Notes under the pieces: generated by a model
Seen by the model: only the letters and a program-made list of their open reading frames with translations
Databases searched by the model: none
What the model was told of the DNA's origin: nothing
Part shown: one piece after another, positions 1 through 7,935 of the stretch
How the letters are laid out: each line of letters starts with the position of its first letter
Numbering within the stretch: the first letter of the stretch is position 1
Translations under genes and position numbers: made by a program
From: Lachnospiraceae bacterium
Lineage (GTDB): Bacteria > Bacillota > Clostridia > Lachnospirales > Lachnospiraceae
DNA length: 37,228 bases
Assembly (NCBI GenBank): GCA_024403485.1
Contig: JAKSRT010000014.1
Span: 1-37,228, forward strand
Reading direction: 5' to 3'

Positions 1-1321
1 AAATACAGCATACCTTGTCAGCACCTTCGGTACACATGGCAGCATTCTCGATTTCGCCAAGCTCGATACGGTATCCCATATGCTTTATCTGAAAATCCTT
101 GCGACCTACATATTCGATTTCGCCAAGCTCGTTAACCTTAACAAGATCGCCGGTTCGATACATAGTATCGCGATAATATGGACATAAAGGATTCTGTACA
201 AATACGGCAGCGGTTTTTTCGGGATTATTGTAGTATCCAAGACCTACACCGGAACCTCTGATGCAAAGCTCACCGACCTCATTTACTTCGCAGGCCTTGT
301 TCTCATCATTTAAAACAAGTACTCCCGTATTTTTTGCGGCTCTTCCGATGGGGAGAGCTTCGTCGTTGGTAAATTCGCGATTGATTATATAATATGTGCT
401 TGCATAAGTAGTTTCCGATGGACCGTAGTAATTAACATAGGTAGCATCCGGAATGTATTTTTTCCACTGATTAAGCTGTTTAACCGGCATTACTTCGCCA
501 CAGAACATAATCTTTTTGAGACATGTGGCATCAACCTCCCTTAATGCTCTTAAATTGGCAGTTACCACAAGGGCTGAAGGAACCCAATAAATGGCATTAA
601 TCTTGTGTTCGGCGATGTATTCGAGAATTTTTACCGGGAAAGTAAACCAGTCTGCAGGAATGATATGCAAAGTGGCATGATTTTTTATGGTGCAGTAAAG
701 ATCAGGAACAGAGGCATCAAAATAGAAAGGCGCCTGATTGGCAAATATTTCTTTGTCACTGAATTCCATGACTTCGCTGGCTTCTTCCGTAAAATCAATG
801 ACAGCACGATGACTGATTACAACACCCTTTGGTATTCCGGTTGAACCGGAAGTACAGATAATATATGCGGGATCCACATCGATTCTTTCTGAGCGAACTA
901 TGTTAAGGGCTTCAATGTTTATATCCGTATCTAAAATATTTTCGTATAAAATAACATTTTCCGAAGAAATCAATTCACAAGCTTTTTCGTAGTTCTCTTT
1001 ATCTGTCAGGACGTAAGAAGGATTAAGAAAATCCACGATAAGCTTAAGCCTTGCGGCGGGAGCGTGGCAATCGAAGGGTGCATATATGCCGCCTGCTGAA
1101 TTAATTCCCCAAAAAGAAGCCAGTGCCTCTTTCTTTTTGTCCATCAATACTACTACGGGAGCATTGTAAGCGAGACCTTTGCCGATAAAGAAAGAACCTA
1201 TACTTTGGACATGCTTTAAAAGCTCACCATAAGTATATTTGCCGTTTATATCTACAACGGCATCTTTGTCTGCATATTCCGCGTTTGAGTTGTATAAATA
1301 GTCTACAACAGTGTTTATCAT
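1..1321 (-). CDS. DltA-like amino acid adenylation enzyme, 3' end outside window
   Basis: The reading frame is open from an ATG at 1321 down to base 1, giving about 440 residues without a stop. It is an AMP-forming adenylation domain, which activates an amino acid with ATP and normally loads it onto a carrier protein. Visible core motifs in order are TSGSTGIPKG near residue 157, FCGEVMP near 270, NYYGPSETTY near 298, YRTGDL near 387 and GRKDFQIKHMGYRIELGEIE near 402. The spacing matches stand-alone D-alanine:carrier-protein ligase (DltA), and the FCGE cysteine is also typical of DltA. Roughly the last 60 to 90 residues are missing, so a fused carrier or condensation domain cannot be excluded. 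An AGGA lies about 8 bases before the start. No dltB, dltC or dltD is visible, so the substrate is uncertain. Confidence 0.85.
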   Translation of the reverse strand, partial: MINTVVDYLYNSNAEYADKDAVVDINGKYTYGELLKHVQSIGSFFIGKGLAYNAPVVVLMDKKKEALASFWGINSAGGIYAPFDCHAPAARLKLIVDFLNPSYVLTDKENYEKACELISSENVILYENILDTDINIEALNIVRSERIDVDPAYIICTSGSTGIPKGVVISHRAVIDFTEEASEVMEFSDKEIFANQAPFYFDASVPDLYCTIKNHATLHIIPADWFTFPVKILEYIAEHKINAIYWVPSALVVTANLRALREVDATCLKKIMFCGEVMPVKQLNQWKKYIPDATYVNYYGPSETTYASTYYIINREFTNDEALPIGRAAKNTGVLVLNDENKACEVNEVGELCIRGSGVGLGYYNNPEKTAAVFVQNPLCPYYRDTMYRTGDLVKVNELGEIEYVGRKDFQIKHMGYRIELGEIENAAMCTEGADKVCCI

Positions 1322-1358
1322 ATTTGTCCTGCGTTTATACCTTTCAATAATTCTCAAA

Positions 1359-1382
1359 GTCCCGGACAGTTATGCCCGGGAC
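1359..1382 (-). terminator. hairpin downstream of leuA
   Basis: Read on the minus strand, GTCCCGG and CCGGGAC form a 7-bp GC-rich stem around a 10-base loop. It lies 19 bases past the leuA stop and 38 bases before the adenylation gene start. Only TTTGAG follows it, so it is a weak terminator at best and may permit partial read-through. Confidence 0.45.
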
Positions 1383-1401
1383 CAAATAAAAAGTCAGCTT
1401 A

Positions 1402-3069
1402 TTACTGTAATCTGTTAAGAGCAGAGAAGATAGCTCTGACAGAAGCTCTTGTAATATTTGAGCTTACACCTACACCGTAGGTTACGCGACCGGTTTCATT
1501 GTCAAGTAAGTGAATGTATGCGGCTGCCTTGGAGTTGGAACCTGCCTGAAGTGCATGCTCTTCGTAGTCGAGAATTTTAATGCTGACTCCAAGATCTTCC
1601 ATAAGTCCGCGCTTAACTGCATCGATAGGTCCGTTACCGGAAGCTTCAAAGCATTTATTCTCACCGTTACAGGTATAGTCTACGTAAACCTTAGTATCAA
1701 ACTCGCTTCTTTTTTCGCCTTCAAAGTCTTCAACTCGAAGCTTTTTGAAGCAGTATGGTTCTGTTCTGTCGAGATATTCGGCCTGGAAGGCATCCATAAT
1801 CTGCTCGGGAGATACTTCACCCTGTTTTTCGGAAATGGCTTGAATAACGTTTGCAAATTCCTTGTGCATAGCCTTGGGAAGCTTAAATCCAAAGTATGTA
1901 TCCATAACAAAAGCAACACCGCCCTTGCCGGACTGGGAATTGATTCTTACGATAGGTTCGTATTCACGACCGATATCTGCAGGATCGATGGGAAGATAAG
2001 GTACCTGCCAGTATTCGGAACCGGATTCTTTAAGTGCTTTAACACCCTTGTTGATGGCATCCTGGTGTGAACCGGAGAAAGCTGTGAACACAAGCTTTCC
2101 TGCGTAGGGATGACGGGGATGCACAGGCATCTTTACAAGTCTTTCGTATATTTCAATGATTTCGTTGACTCTTGAGATGTCAAGCTGGGGATCGATACCC
2201 TGGGAGAACATATTGTAAGCTACGTTTAAGATGTCAACGTTACCGGTTCTTTCGCCGTTACCGAATAAAGTACCTTCGACACGGTCTGCACCTGCAAGGA
2301 GTGCAAGCTCGGTAGCTGCAACGCCGGTACCGCGGTCGTTGTGGGGATGAACGGAAAGGATAACTGCATCTCTGTTCTTGAAATGAGTCGATTCCCATTC
2401 AATAATATCGGCATAAACATTGGGAGTGGTCATTTCTACGGTACTGGGAAGGTTTATGATAACCTTTTTATCTTTGGATGCACCCCATTCTTCGAGAACC
2501 GCTTCACAAACTTCAAGCGCATATTCGGGCTCGGTTCCTGTGAATGATTCGGGAGAGTATTCAAGAATGATTTCGCCGTCAAATTTTGCGGCTCTTTCTT
2601 TAACCATTCTTGTACCATCGATGGCAATCTGCTTAATCTGTTCTTTATTCATTCTAAAAACAACTTCGCGCTGAAGCACGGAAGTGGAATTATAAATGTG
2701 AACAATGGCTTTTTTACAGCCCTGAATGGATTCAAAGGTTCTGTCTATTAATTCTTCACGGCACTGGGTAAGAACCTGAACACATACATCGTCGGGAATA
2801 AGTTTTCTTTCGATAAGTTCTCTTAAGTAATCATATTCAATCTGAGATGCGGCAGGGAAACCTACTTCGATTTCCCTGAAGCCCATCTTTACCATATATT
2901 CAAAAAGCTCGATTTTTTCGCTTACAACCATGGGATCAATCAGAGCCTGGTTTCCGTCTCTTAGGTCAACGCTACACCATATAGGTGCCTTTTCAATTTC
3001 TTTGTTTACCCACTGTCTTTCAGGGTAATTGATTACAGGATTACGTCTGTAGCGTTTGAAATTTAACAT
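1402..3069 (-). CDS. leuA: 2-isopropylmalate synthase (long LeuA type)
   Basis: LeuA condenses acetyl-CoA with 2-oxoisovalerate in the first committed step of leucine synthesis. The protein is 555 residues, the length of the long (type 2, yeast/Corynebacterium-like) LeuA rather than the shorter Bacillus type. The N-terminus carries NYPERQW and WCSVDLRDGNQAL (residues about 30 to 43), holding the catalytic Arg and metal-binding Asp. The metal motif HPHNDRG is followed by GNGERTGNVD. The C-terminal part, from about residue 430, fits the leucine-binding regulatory domain. I chose the ATG at 3069 because AAAGGAG sits 7 to 8 bases before it. A TTG 24 bases further upstream lies inside the preceding terminator's tail. 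No other leucine genes are adjacent. It follows the HPr-like gene with only 65 bases between coding ends. Confidence 0.95.
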   Translation of the reverse strand: MLNFKRYRRNPVINYPERQWVNKEIEKAPIWCSVDLRDGNQALIDPMVVSEKIELFEYMVKMGFREIEVGFPAASQIEYDYLRELIERKLIPDDVCVQVLTQCREELIDRTFESIQGCKKAIVHIYNSTSVLQREVVFRMNKEQIKQIAIDGTRMVKERAAKFDGEIILEYSPESFTGTEPEYALEVCEAVLEEWGASKDKKVIINLPSTVEMTTPNVYADIIEWESTHFKNRDAVILSVHPHNDRGTGVAATELALLAGADRVEGTLFGNGERTGNVDILNVAYNMFSQGIDPQLDISRVNEIIEIYERLVKMPVHPRHPYAGKLVFTAFSGSHQDAINKGVKALKESGSEYWQVPYLPIDPADIGREYEPIVRINSQSGKGGVAFVMDTYFGFKLPKAMHKEFANVIQAISEKQGEVSPEQIMDAFQAEYLDRTEPYCFKKLRVEDFEGEKRSEFDTKVYVDYTCNGENKCFEASGNGPIDAVKRGLMEDLGVSIKILDYEEHALQAGSNSKAAAYIHLLDNETGRVTYGVGVSSNITRASVRAIFSALNRLQ

Positions 3070-3091
3070 TTCCACATCTCCTTTATAACGC

Positions 3092-3125
3092 AAAAAATCG
3101 CCCCATTCCCGTCGGGAATGAGGCG
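3092..3125 (-). terminator. intrinsic terminator between HPr-like gene and leuA
   Basis: On the minus strand CGCCTCATTCCC pairs with GGGAATGGGGCG (12 bp with one G-U) around a 3-base loop and is followed by ATTTTTTG. It begins 9 bases after the HPr-like stop and ends just before the leuA ribosome binding site. Confidence 0.85.
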
Positions 3126-3134
3126 TTATAAACT

Positions 3135-3398
3135 TTACTCGCCGAGACCGCTTTCGACAATTGAAACGAGTCTCTCAAGAGCTTCCTCTTCGTCCTCGCC
3201 TTCACATACGAATTCAATCTCATCACCACATTTTATGGTAGCACCTAAAACGCTTAAAACGCTTTTAGCATTTGCTATGTTTCCCCGATAGTTGAATGTA
3301 ATTAATGATTTGAACTGCATAGCTTCCTTACATAGGATGCCGGCGGGTCTTAGCTCTAGACCGGTAGGGTTCTTTATAGTAACTTTCTGGCTTACCAT
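3135..3398 (-). CDS. Crh-like HPr-family protein with Glu at position 15
   Basis: This is an 87-residue HPr-fold protein. From the ATG at 3398 (MVSQKVTIKNPTGLELRPAG) the active-site position 15, which is His in PTS phosphocarriers (GLHARP), is Glu, encoded by GAG. Ser46 in NAKSVLSVLG, the HPr kinase target, is kept. Family knowledge: HPr needs His15 to pass phosphate from enzyme I to sugar permeases, whereas Bacillus Crh has Gln15 and serves only as a Ser46-phosphorylated co-regulator of CcpA. A regulatory rather than transport role is therefore inferred. GGAGG lies 11 bases before this ATG. An ATG at 3407 and a TTG at 3416 are also in frame, but the chosen start gives standard HPr numbering. 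A good promoter lies upstream. Confidence 0.88.
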   Translation of the reverse strand: MVSQKVTIKNPTGLELRPAGILCKEAMQFKSLITFNYRGNIANAKSVLSVLGATIKCGDEIEFVCEGEDEEEALERLVSIVESGLGE

Positions 3399-3442
3399 TT
3401 CTAACATTTCCTCCAATAACTTTTGGCGTTCCCCATATAGTA

Positions 3443-3471
3443 ACTATACCATCTTTTTGTATATGTAACAA
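3443..3471 (-). promoter_or_regulatory. sigma-A type promoter for the HPr-like gene
   Basis: On the minus strand TTGTTA (3466-3471) and TATAGT (3443-3448) are separated by exactly 17 bases, and the -10 box is 45 bases before the start codon. It probably also feeds leuA by read-through. Confidence 0.65.
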
Positions 3472-3546
3472 GTTTATTTTTTCTTAATGAAAACCGAATG
3501 ATTTATAAATATACAGGTTTTATACTTGCAAAAAGAATAAAACGGA

Positions 3547-4740
3547 TTACTGCATAAGCACAGCATCGCCCTTTTGGACTATACAAATCATGGTCTTGCC
3601 TTGGTTTAGAATTATTTCGTCACCGTTTTCGTCGAAGTATCTGGTAGTGCCGTAAGTGCCTTCTTTCTTCCAATTAACATGTATTCCGCGGCCGTTTGTT
3701 ATAAAATAGCCGTCCCCTGTGGTGTCATGAAGCCGGTAGATAAGATAGGCACCGTCCTGACGGTATTCGTAGTATGTATTTTGAATAATTATGTTGTTGA
3801 ACGTAAGCTGCTCACCGGTTGCGGCATCAGTATGCGGCATTCCGTATTCGTAGCGGTAGTAAAGTCCGTCTTCGGTGTTATAAAGAAAATAAGGCTCGTC
3901 GATGGGGTAAGCGATTGATAAATCAACCTTGGTTGCATCAAAGTTTCCGTAAACATCCTCTAAAGTAGTAGGTTTGAACTTAGGGGCAAAAGAAAAATGA
4001 TTGAAGTCATAGTTTCCGGTGTGCTCCAATGGGTAACCCAACTTTTTCGCCGCTGCCACAATCTGATAACCGTTGGCATAGGCTGTTTGGTCGTAATCTC
4101 GCCTTTCGGTGGATACGCGGTAGATGGCATTAGATTGTTTGTTGCCATCGATATTGTTAACTTCGGACCTTGACAGGATTTCATCGGCGTACCAAATGTT
4201 TCCGATATGAAGGATAATGGGATCCCATTCCATGGCCATATTAACAAAATAGTCTCTGGCGGAACGAATATTTCCGATTCGCTGAAGTTCAGACCAGTTA
4301 TCAAATATAGGCATAAGCCTTGTTATCTCATATTCAACATTACACTCGTAAAGGATGCCGGCCTTTGAAAGGTTGTAATGGGGAAGGGAAGCGTAATTGT
4401 TAGGAACCATAACCGCCAGCGGGCGATTTATTTTTTCTGTGGGAAATATCCATTCGTTGGTTAGGTCACTTCTTACCATTCCGGCAGAAGGAGCAGGGTC
4501 AGAGTAAGGACCTTCTTCATTTTTAGACGGAGAGTTATCCGCACTTTCACCTGTATTGCTGTCGGTTGTATTGTCGCCAATGACCTGGAGTTCTGTTCCG
4601 TTCCAACCTCCCAAAGTATAGTGGGGCTGGTACTCCGATTCGGCGTCTTGACTGTTCGGAGCCCAGGGATTGGTACAACCGGTAAGAACTAATGCAATTG
4701 TAAGAAAAAATGAAATAGATAAAAGGGTTTTATTTTTCAT
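3547..4740 (-). CDS. DUF3048 (YerB-like) lipoprotein
   Basis: A 397-residue exported lipoprotein. The N-terminus has a short basic start, a hydrophobic stretch and the lipobox LTGC, so lipidation at Cys22 is expected. A Ser/Asn/Asp/Glu-rich linker follows to about residue 95. The rest matches the DUF3048/YerB fold: RPLAVMVPN, LSKAGILYECNVEYEITR and IGNIRSARDYF near residue 150 are the family signatures. Its biochemical function is unknown. The ORF is intact. I see no strong ribosome binding site before the ATG, only an AT-rich leader. It diverges from gmd and shares a 237-base intergenic region with it. Confidence 0.85.
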   Translation of the reverse strand: MKNKTLLSISFFLTIALVLTGCTNPWAPNSQDAESEYQPHYTLGGWNGTELQVIGDNTTDSNTGESADNSPSKNEEGPYSDPAPSAGMVRSDLTNEWIFPTEKINRPLAVMVPNNYASLPHYNLSKAGILYECNVEYEITRLMPIFDNWSELQRIGNIRSARDYFVNMAMEWDPIILHIGNIWYADEILSRSEVNNIDGNKQSNAIYRVSTERRDYDQTAYANGYQIVAAAKKLGYPLEHTGNYDFNHFSFAPKFKPTTLEDVYGNFDATKVDLSIAYPIDEPYFLYNTEDGLYYRYEYGMPHTDAATGEQLTFNNIIIQNTYYEYRQDGAYLIYRLHDTTGDGYFITNGRGIHVNWKKEGTYGTTRYFDENGDEIILNQGKTMICIVQKGDAVLMQ

Positions 4741-4780
4741 AATTTAATATCGTAATGAGTGATAAACAAAGATTAATAAT

Positions 4781-4808
4781 GTAAGGAAAAACAGCTGTTT
4801 TTCCTTAC
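4781..4808. repeat. perfect 28-bp palindrome in divergent intergenic region
   Basis: GTAAGGAAAAACAG is followed directly by its exact reverse complement with no spacer. It lies 40 bases before the DUF3048 gene and about 54 bases upstream of the gmd promoter. Lying between two divergent genes, it looks more like a dyad operator than a terminator, and no T-run follows on either side. Confidence 0.7.
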
Positions 4809-4861
4809 AAAAGTATACTTTACACCCACTAAAAAAACAAGGTGTCCTAAATTAACAAGTA

Positions 4862-4870
4862 TGCTATAAT
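4862..4870 (+). promoter_or_regulatory. extended -10 promoter of the polysaccharide operon
   Basis: TGCTATAAT gives a perfect TATAAT with a TGn extension. No good -35 box lies 17 bases upstream, as is usual for extended -10 promoters. It would leave a leader of about 100 bases before gmd. Confidence 0.6.
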
Positions 4871-4977
4871 ATTAGAGATTATGGGATTTTGTGCCCGAAC
4901 GAAAATGATATTTATATCCGCTTACCAAAAACAACTCGAAAAAGGGAGCGGAAGATAATAAAAAGTGAGGATTAATT

Positions 4978-6012
4978 GTGAAAAAAGCAGTTATTACAGG
5001 TATTACAGGTCAGGACGGTTCCTACCTCGCAGAGTTTTTACTGGAGAAAGGATATGAGGTTCATGGTTTGCTCAGAAGACATTCCATATCCAACACGGCT
5101 AGAATAGATCACTTACTGAATTCCGAAGTTTTTAATAAAACTCTTTTTGTTCATTATGCAGATATGACGGATTCGTCGTGTCTTATTCGACTGATGGGCG
5201 AAATAAAACCCGATGAAGTCTATAATCTCGCCGCACAGAGTCATGTGGGTATTTCCTTTGAAATACCGGAATATACCGCCGATGCAACGGGGGTTTCCAC
5301 AATAAAGCTTCTCGAAGCTATAAGACTTACAAATCCAAAGTGCCGTTTCTATCAGGCGTCTACCTCTGAACTGTTTGGTGGAATTCCCGAAACTGCGCCT
5401 CAAAGTGAAAAAACACCTTTTTATCCAAAGTCACCTTACGGAGTGGCCAAATTATACAGTTATTGGATTACGGTAAACTATAGAGAGTCTTACAATATGT
5501 TCACTTGTAACGGCATTCTTTTTAACCACGAATCTCCAAGACGAGGCGAAAATTTTGTAACAAGAAAGATTACTCTTGCTGTTGCGGCTATTATGGCCGG
5601 CAAGCAGGAAAAATTGTCATTGGGAAATATGGACGCAAAGAGAGACTGGGGCTATGCCGGTGATTATATAAAGGGGATGTGGCTTATGCTTCAGCAGGAT
5701 AAGCCTGATGACTTTGTCCTTGCTACCAATGAAACTCATACAGTTCGCGAGTTCGTTATACTTGCATTCAGAAAAGTGGGGATTGAACTAAGATTTGAAG
5801 GCACGGGAATCAATGAAAAGGCATATGACGTAAAAACAGGAAAGCTTTTGGTGGATGTGGATCCTAAGTTCTTTAGGCCCTCCGAAGTTGAATTTTTATG
5901 GGGCAACTGTGAAAAAGCAGAAAAAACACTGGGCTGGAAGAGAGACATTTCCTTCGAAGGCCTTGTGGATATGATGGTAGAAAGTGATTTAAGAGAGGCC
6001 GGTGTTAAATAA
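4978..6012 (+). CDS. gmd: GDP-mannose 4,6-dehydratase
   Basis: Gmd converts GDP-mannose to GDP-4-keto-6-deoxymannose using bound NADP, the first step to GDP-L-fucose. The 344-residue length is normal. Visible features are the Rossmann motif [19 protein letters not shown] at the N-terminus, YNLAAQSHV, the STSEL segment near residue 128, the catalytic SPYGVAK with Tyr154 and Lys158, [16 protein letters not shown] and [10 protein letters not shown]. The start is GTG at 4978, with GTGAGG 7 bases before it. Its stop overlaps the fcl ATG by one base (TAATG), which implies translational coupling. It is the first gene of the long polysaccharide operon. Confidence 0.97.
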   Translation: MKKAVITGITGQDGSYLAEFLLEKGYEVHGLLRRHSISNTARIDHLLNSEVFNKTLFVHYADMTDSSCLIRLMGEIKPDEVYNLAAQSHVGISFEIPEYTADATGVSTIKLLEAIRLTNPKCRFYQASTSELFGGIPETAPQSEKTPFYPKSPYGVAKLYSYWITVNYRESYNMFTCNGILFNHESPRRGENFVTRKITLAVAAIMAGKQEKLSLGNMDAKRDWGYAGDYIKGMWLMLQQDKPDDFVLATNETHTVREFVILAFRKVGIELRFEGTGINEKAYDVKTGKLLVDVDPKFFRPSEVEFLWGNCEKAEKTLGWKRDISFEGLVDMMVESDLREAGVK

Positions 6013-6953
6013 TGGATAAAACCGATAAAATTTTTGTTGCAGGGCATCGCGGTCTGGTTGGAAGCGCAATTGTAAGAAACCTTGAATCCAAGGGATATAC
6101 CAATATCGTGACCCGTACGCATAAGGAACTTGATCTGAAAGATCAGGTCGGTGTAAATAAATTTTTTGATGATGAAAAGCCGGATGTTGTGGTTCTTGCG
6201 GCTGCAAAGGTAGGCGGTATCAATGCAAACAATACTGCGCCTGCGGAGTTTGCTTATGAAAATATGCAGATTCAGTGTAATGTTATACATGCAGCGCATA
6301 CACACGGGGTAAAGAAGCTTCTGTTTCTTGGAAGTACATGTATTTACCCTAAAATGGCACCTCAGCCGATTCCGGAGGATGCTCTTTTGACGGGCCCCTT
6401 GGAGCCTACCAATGAGGCTTATGCAATTGCAAAAATCTCGGGACTTGAGATGTGCAAATTTTATAAAAGGCAGTACGGCGACGACTTTATAAGCTGTATG
6501 CCCACAAATCTTTACGGACCTCATGACAATTATGACTTATCGGGCTCACATGTAATGCCCGCTATGATAAGAAAGTTCCATGAAGCCAAAGAAAATAATG
6601 CGACAGCTGTTGAACTTTGGGGCACGGGAACTCCTTTAAGAGAATTCTTATATGTAGATGATATGGCTGATGCCTGCGTGTTCCTGCTAGAGAACTACAG
6701 CGGCGAACAGCATGTGAATATCGGAACCGGTGTGGAAGTAACCATTAAACAGTTGGCAGAAACAGTAAAAGAAACAGTTGGTTTTGAAGGTGAAATAATT
6801 TGGAACAGCGAAATGCCTGACGGAACACCGAGGAAGCTTACAGATGTGACGAAACTCCATAATTTGGGTTGGAAACACAAGGTTGAACTTGAAGAGGGCG
6901 TTAAACTGGCATATGACTGGTTTAAAGAAAATATAGCCGATGCAAGAATGTAA
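6012..6953 (+). CDS. fcl: GDP-L-fucose synthase
   Basis: Fcl epimerises and reduces the Gmd product to GDP-L-fucose with NADPH. The 313-residue protein has the NADPH-binding [33 protein letters not shown], the catalytic [10 protein letters not shown] (Tyr137, Lys141) and [13 protein letters not shown], all standard for this SDR family. Together with gmd it supplies GDP-fucose for the polymer. The gene for a recognisable GT10 or GT11 fucosyltransferase is not in the window, so one of the GT2 or GT4 enzymes may use the sugar. Confidence 0.97.
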   Translation: MDKTDKIFVAGHRGLVGSAIVRNLESKGYTNIVTRTHKELDLKDQVGVNKFFDDEKPDVVVLAAAKVGGINANNTAPAEFAYENMQIQCNVIHAAHTHGVKKLLFLGSTCIYPKMAPQPIPEDALLTGPLEPTNEAYAIAKISGLEMCKFYKRQYGDDFISCMPTNLYGPHDNYDLSGSHVMPAMIRKFHEAKENNATAVELWGTGTPLREFLYVDDMADACVFLLENYSGEQHVNIGTGVEVTIKQLAETVKETVGFEGEIIWNSEMPDGTPRKLTDVTKLHNLGWKHKVELEEGVKLAYDWFKENIADARM

Positions 6954-6984
6954 TTAAAATCAGATTGCTTAAAGTTATCAGTAC

Positions 6985-7935
6985 ATGGCAGAAAGTGAGA
7001 AAAGTATGATATTTACAGCTATTATTCCCTGCTACAACGAAGAAGAAAACGTACCGGATATTTATACCGAAATTCTTAAGAACGAAGAATATTTTAAGGC
7101 ACACGATATAGAACTTGAACTCCTGTATGTGGACGATGGCTCACGGGATAAGACTGTTTTGGAAGTGAAGAAGCTTATTGAGAAAGATTCCAGAGTTCAT
7201 TTGGTCTCTTTTTCAAGAAATTTCGGCAAGGAAGCTGCAATTTTCGCAGGCCTTGAGAATTCAAGGGGCGACTTTGTGGCCCTTATGGATGCCGATCTTC
7301 AGGATCCGCCGTCGCTTCTTCCTCAAATGTTTGATGAAATCATATCGGGAGAATTCGATTGTGTGGCTACCAGAAGAGTGTCAAGAAAGGGTGAACCACC
7401 TATCCGTTCTTTCTTTGCCCGTTGCTTCTACAGACTTATGCACAAAATATCAAAGACGGATATTGTGGACGGAGCAAGAGATTACCGCTTAATGACAAGA
7501 GCAATGGTTGATTCCATTCTTTCCATGCGCGAATATAACCGCTTCTCAAAGGGGATTCTCGGCTGGGACGGATTTAAGACAAAATGGCTTGAATATGAAA
7601 ATATCGAACGTGTTAAAGGTGAAACAAAATGGTCTTTCTGGGGGCTCTTCAAATACTCCCTGGAGGGCATTATGGGCTTTTCAACAGCTCCTCTTGGTAT
7701 GGCCAGCGTACTTGGCATTTTCTTTACCTTTGTGGCCTTTATAGCAATTATTTTTATTATTATAAGAACTATGGTTTTTGGGGATCCCACCAGCGGATGG
7801 CCTTCACTTGCCTGCATCATTATTTTTATGGGTGGAATTCAGCTGTTTTGTGTGGGAGTGCTAGGCCAGTATCTTTCAAAGGTTTACTTGGAAGTAAAAA
7901 ACCGTCCTATTTATATAGTTAAGGAACGCTTATGA
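6985..7935 (+). CDS. GtrB/DPM1-like family 2 glycosyltransferase
   Basis: A 316-residue membrane-bound GT2 enzyme. The N-terminal GT-A domain shows TAIIPCYNEEENVPDIY, YVDDGSRDKT, SFSRNFGKEAAIFAGL, LMDADLQDPP and GARDYRLMTRAM. The C-terminus has two hydrophobic helices (about residues 235-260 and 270-295). This is the architecture of polyprenyl-phosphate glucosyl or GlcNAc transferases such as GtrB/YkcC, which charge undecaprenyl phosphate with one sugar for use outside the membrane by GT-C enzymes. The following gene is a plausible GT-C partner and overlaps by 4 bases (ATGA). Alternative start: the ATG at 7006, seven codons in, also gives a complete domain. Neither start has a strong SD. Confidence 0.9.
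   Translation: MAESEKSMIFTAIIPCYNEEENVPDIYTEILKNEEYFKAHDIELELLYVDDGSRDKTVLEVKKLIEKDSRVHLVSFSRNFGKEAAIFAGLENSRGDFVALMDADLQDPPSLLPQMFDEIISGEFDCVATRRVSRKGEPPIRSFFARCFYRLMHKISKTDIVDGARDYRLMTRAMVDSILSMREYNRFSKGILGWDGFKTKWLEYENIERVKGETKWSFWGLFKYSLEGIMGFSTAPLGMASVLGIFFTFVAFIAIIFIIIRTMVFGDPTSGWPSLACIIIFMGGIQLFCVGVLGQYLSKVYLEVKNRPIYIVKERL

Noticed and set aside
605-844. 79-codon plus-strand open frame at the left end
   Set aside because: Antisense to the adenylation domain, which keeps all core motifs on the minus strand.
1510-2070. 186-codon plus-strand open frame opposite leuA
   Set aside because: Lies within a well-supported leuA gene on the other strand and resembles no family.
3069-3135. T-box or leader-peptide attenuator before leuA
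   Set aside because: The space is only 65 bases, with no leucine-rich leader ORF and no room for a T-box; only a plain terminator is seen.
4781-4808. Bidirectional terminator
   Set aside because: The genes on both sides diverge from this point, so there is nothing to terminate, and no T-run follows the dyad.
5736-6524. Long minus-strand open frame opposite gmd and fcl
   Set aside because: It lies fully opposite two unmistakable genes and its translation has no family features; it is a codon-bias shadow.
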